The translations under genes were made by a program, and so were the position numbers. 7,703 nucleotides of DNA from an archaeon. GTDB lineage: Archaea > Asgardarchaeota > Hermodarchaeia > Hermodarchaeales > Hermodarchaeaceae. This document shows positions 5,401 to 7,703 of the stretch, piece by piece (positions within the stretch are counted from its first letter, which is position 1; each line of letters opens with the position of its first letter). Below the pieces are notes generated by a model. It did no database searches and was not told the origin of the DNA. It saw only the letters and a list, made by a program, of their open reading frames with translations. Location: assembly GCA_016550395.1 (NCBI GenBank), contig JABXGY010000308.1, positions 1 through 7,703 on the forward strand. Direction: 5' to 3'.

Positions 5401-6255
5401 TTAGAAGATTTTCGGGATAGTAATTGTGAAGAAGAGGAGGAATCCAAAAAGAGCGTTCCAATATGGATAGAGCCAATAGACCTTCTCAATGTTTGCATGA
5501 CGACGAAGTAAGAGGTAAAGAGGAATAGCAGGATAGATGAACATTAGAAGATTCCACGGTGGATTCCAAGGGATAATGAAGACTAAAATGATAGCAAAAG
5601 TGAGCCAAAATGTAAAGCAAAGAATCAACGAGAGAACAGCTCCAATAAGAACCGCAGTGGTTGTAATGCTAGCTTGCTTATCAGCATCAATATCCGGAAC
5701 CGCAGAGAAAAGGTGCATGGCTGAGGTCCACATGAATGCTGCAAAAAGAGGTAAAACTGGAGGGATGAAAAACCGAAGTTGATAGAACGCGAGAATTGCT
5801 GGGATTACATAGAGAAAGTTGGACATGAAATCCAAGAATGGTCGAGCCTTAAATCGAATAGGTTTAGCGCTATACAGAAACGATAGCAGTAGAAAGGCAC
5901 CAAATAGTGCCATAGCGATTATATCAGGTTGAAATACCATCAAGATGATTCCAAATGTAAAAGAACATAGAATCAGAGCAAGAAGAGTTCGCCGATCCTT
6001 TGTCGTAACACGATATTCTTTGTCTTCTTTTTTTGGATTGAAAATATCCGTGTCTTCATCATAGTAATCGTTCACACCATAAAGGAACAAATTGGCAGGT
6101 AATATGAAGAAAAACAGGTGAAGAGCAAATAAGGGATTAAGGAATTGGATGGGAGTAGTAATGCCAATGGCATAACCAATAAGATAGGTTCCTCCTAGAT
6201 ACAACCAAAACCGTGGTCGTGAGACCCTGAATGCCAAACGCGTTATGCTACTCAA
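5401..6255 (-). CDS. Lycopene elongase/hydratase-like UbiA prenyltransferase
   Basis: This 284-residue polytopic membrane protein adds, in its known relatives (haloarchaeal LyeJ, corynebacterial CrtEb/LbtA), C5 units or water to the ends of lycopene on the way to C50 carotenoids. The diagnostic features are PANLFLYGVNDYYDEDTD followed by NPKKEDKEYR (about residues 53-82, first Asp motif N62-D63...D66...D70), and HLFSAVPDIDADKQASI (181-197, second motif D188/D190/D192). Both are very close in style to the lycopene elongase branch rather than to lipid or quinone UbiA enzymes. The start is a TTG at 6255, 11 bp after the stop of the desaturase gene. Its ribosome-binding motif (GAGGG) overlaps that TGA, so translation is probably coupled. 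The pairing with a CrtI-type desaturase strongly supports a carotenoid role; whether it elongates or hydrates is open. Confidence 0.88.
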   Translation of the reverse strand: MSSITRLAFRVSRPRFWLYLGGTYLIGYAIGITTPIQFLNPLFALHLFFFILPANLFLYGVNDYYDEDTDIFNPKKEDKEYRVTTKDRRTLLALILCSFTFGIILMVFQPDIIAMALFGAFLLLSFLYSAKPIRFKARPFLDFMSNFLYVIPAILAFYQLRFFIPPVLPLFAAFMWTSAMHLFSAVPDIDADKQASITTTAVLIGAVLSLILCFTFWLTFAIILVFIIPWNPPWNLLMFIYPAIPLYLLLRRHANIEKVYWLYPYWNALFGFLLFFTITIPKIF

Positions 6256-6269
6256 TTTCTTTTCCCTCA
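6256..6269 (-). promoter_or_regulatory. Coupled ribosome-binding site of the elongase gene
   Basis: On the minus strand TGAGGGAAAAGAAA leads directly into the TTG start at 6255. The TGA is the stop of the desaturase gene, and GAGGG forms the Shine-Dalgarno motif with about nine bases of spacing. This decides the otherwise weak TTG start and implies that ribosomes finishing the desaturase reinitiate on the elongase. Confidence 0.6.
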
Positions 6270-7703
6270 GTAATCATATTGCTTTGTGATTTGATCAGTC
6301 ACAATTTGCGATGATACAAGTGCCATAGGGACTCCTATCCCTGGATGAGTATATTGTCCTGTGTAAAAGAGGTTTCGAACTTTTTTACTTCGATGTCGGG
6401 GACGGAAGAAGGCTGATTGACGGAACGTATGAGTTAGACCCACTGCAGTACCCTGATATGCATTATAATCCTGCGTAAAATCGTTTAAGGAAAATATTCG
6501 TTTCACACTGATGGAATCCCGAAAGGATTCGCCAATGAGTTTTTCCATATGACTAATGATTTTTTCAAAATACATCTCACGAATCTTTGGTGTATCATCA
6601 ATACCTGGAGAGATGGGCACGGTTATGAAGATATTTTCTTTACCCTTTGGTGCAACCAATGAATCATATCGTGAAGGGCAACAGACATAATAGGCGGGTT
6701 CTTCAGGCCAAGCAGGTTTCTCGAAAATTTGGTCGAAATGCTTTACCCAGTCATATTCTAAAAAAACGTTATGATGTGTCAGCTGATCTAATTTTCGATC
6801 TACACCCAAGTAGACAACAAAGGCCGAAGGAGCGATAATCTTCTTTTCCCAATACTTCGCAGGATAGGTTTGAAACCTGGAATCAAGCAATTGTATTTCA
6901 CTAAATGGGTAATCTGCATTGACTACAACTATATCAGCATTAACATCTCCCTGTGTTGTCTGAACCTTCTGAGCGATTCCATTCATCACCTTGATATGCG
7001 TAGCTTCTATACCAAATTGGATTTCAGCCCCACACTCTTTTGCCAACTTCATAAGCGCCTCAGGAATCTTCCCAATACCTCCACGTGGGTACCACACACC
7101 TAGATTATAATCGATATGTGAAATGATTGAATAAAGCGCCGGAGTATTTTTCGGATTACCACCCAAAAACACGATAGGGTATTCCAATATTTTCCGAGCC
7201 CGGTCACTTTTGAAAAACTTCTGAACGTATTTATCGATATTATTCAAAATATGCAGTTTTCGACCTGCTTTCATAAGTGATGGACTGAACATGGACCAAA
7301 AACTATCAAGATCTTTGTACATGATGCCTTCCATCATATACTCATAGGTTTCCTTCGCCTTCGATAGATACTCCTGTAACTTCTCGGCACCACCAGTTTC
7401 GAATCCTTCAAAGGTTTGCAAGTTGGGTTCCAAATCCGCTGTAATCTCTACGATATCCTTGGCACCAAAAAAAATCCGATAATTTGGATCCAATCTCATC
7501 AATTCATAATAATCTGAGACTGATTTCCAAAATTCTCTGAAGAAGTTCTCAAAGATTTCGGGCATTAGATACCAAGAGGGGCCCATATCAAAAACAAAAC
7601 CCTCTTTTTCCCATACGCGAGCACGACCTCCTGCCTCAGCACATCTTTCAATCACTTCGACATCATATCCTCTCTTCGCAAGAAGAGCAGCTGCAGCAAG
7701 GCC
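6267..7703 (-). CDS. CrtI-type carotenoid desaturase (5' end outside window)
   Basis: 478 residues are visible, open through the window edge, so the first 15-20 residues, including the start of the GxGxxG dinucleotide-binding loop, are missing. The visible N-terminus GLAAAALLAKRGYDVEVIER is the rest of the FAD Rossmann helix and strand, ending in the ribose-binding Glu. Next comes GGRARVWEKEGFVFDMGPSW, the hallmark of phytoene desaturases. A GTG at 7655 could be mistaken for a start but lies inside this fold. The C-terminus YTGQYTHPGIGVPMALVSSQ is the CrtI FAD-binding signature. The enzyme inserts double bonds into carotenoids at the membrane using FAD. It may be a phytoene desaturase (CrtI) or a later 3,4-desaturase (CrtD) of C50 carotenoid synthesis. 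The adjacent elongase gene makes CrtD possible, since haloarchaea pair crtD with lyeJ. The family is certain; the exact step is not. Confidence 0.93.
   Translation of the reverse strand, partial: GLAAAALLAKRGYDVEVIERCAEAGGRARVWEKEGFVFDMGPSWYLMPEIFENFFREFWKSVSDYYELMRLDPNYRIFFGAKDIVEITADLEPNLQTFEGFETGGAEKLQEYLSKAKETYEYMMEGIMYKDLDSFWSMFSPSLMKAGRKLHILNNIDKYVQKFFKSDRARKILEYPIVFLGGNPKNTPALYSIISHIDYNLGVWYPRGGIGKIPEALMKLAKECGAEIQFGIEATHIKVMNGIAQKVQTTQGDVNADIVVVNADYPFSEIQLLDSRFQTYPAKYWEKKIIAPSAFVVYLGVDRKLDQLTHHNVFLEYDWVKHFDQIFEKPAWPEEPAYYVCCPSRYDSLVAPKGKENIFITVPISPGIDDTPKIREMYFEKIISHMEKLIGESFRDSISVKRIFSLNDFTQDYNAYQGTAVGLTHTFRQSAFFRPRHRSKKVRNLFYTGQYTHPGIGVPMALVSSQIVTDQITKQYDY

Noticed and set aside
5537..5782. 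Plus-strand open frame of about 80 codons inside the elongase gene.
   Set aside because: It is antisense to a strongly recognised membrane protein and its translation resembles nothing. Similar antisense frames at 153-356, 4099-4287, 4769-4957, 6647-6838 and 6870-7103 were rejected for the same reason.

Overview
The window looks archaeal and has a moderate AT bias. The supporting evidence is an Lrp/AsnC regulator facing an archaeal-type asparaginyl-tRNA-synthetase-related asparagine synthetase, a small SpoVT/AbrB-type protein, a membrane-anchored multi-CxxC zinc protein, TATA-like elements close to start codons, and a carotenoid desaturase followed by a lycopene-elongase-type UbiA enzyme. An Asgard lineage (for example Heimdallarchaeia-like) or a euryarchaeal lineage would fit. 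The sequence read by eye does not settle which, and there is no rRNA, tRNA or mobile element in the window.

Layout. 1-360 (+): the 3' end of a TPR protein, cut by the window edge. 386-829 (-): an Lrp/AsnC regulator. 830-908: a compact divergent promoter region holding two near-identical 15-bp hyphenated palindromes, one directly before each start codon. 909-1962 (+): a decayed asparagine synthetase (AsnRS-like) pseudogene with three frame changes, two in-frame stops and damaged catalytic motifs. 1967-2446 (-): a one-TM zinc protein with five CxxC pairs. 2567-3205 (+): flavin-dependent thymidylate synthase ThyX. 3271-3531 (-): a SpoVT/AbrB-like protein. 3683/3698-4420 (+): a HAD hydrolase with a puzzling start codon. 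4491-5366 (+): a UbiA prenyltransferase. 5401-6255 (-): a lycopene elongase-like UbiA protein. 6267-7703 (-): a CrtI-type carotenoid desaturase, open at the window edge.

How the genes work together. The left part is a regulator-target pair in which the likely target enzyme has died while the regulator and both candidate operators remain. The right part is a carotenoid module: the desaturase and elongase are 11 bp apart, probably translationally coupled, and together suggest C50 (bacterioruberin-like) or hydrated C40 carotenoids. A second UbiA enzyme converges on them. ThyX supplies dTMP. The AbrB-like and HAD genes share a divergent, repeat-bearing AT-rich promoter region.

The items most worth a second look are the relict asparagine synthetase with its preserved twin operators, a 12-base leader shared by thyX and the HAD gene that points to a non-AUG (ATC) start, and the RING-like spacing in the zinc protein. 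I did not find convincing evidence of a wholly new multi-gene system.
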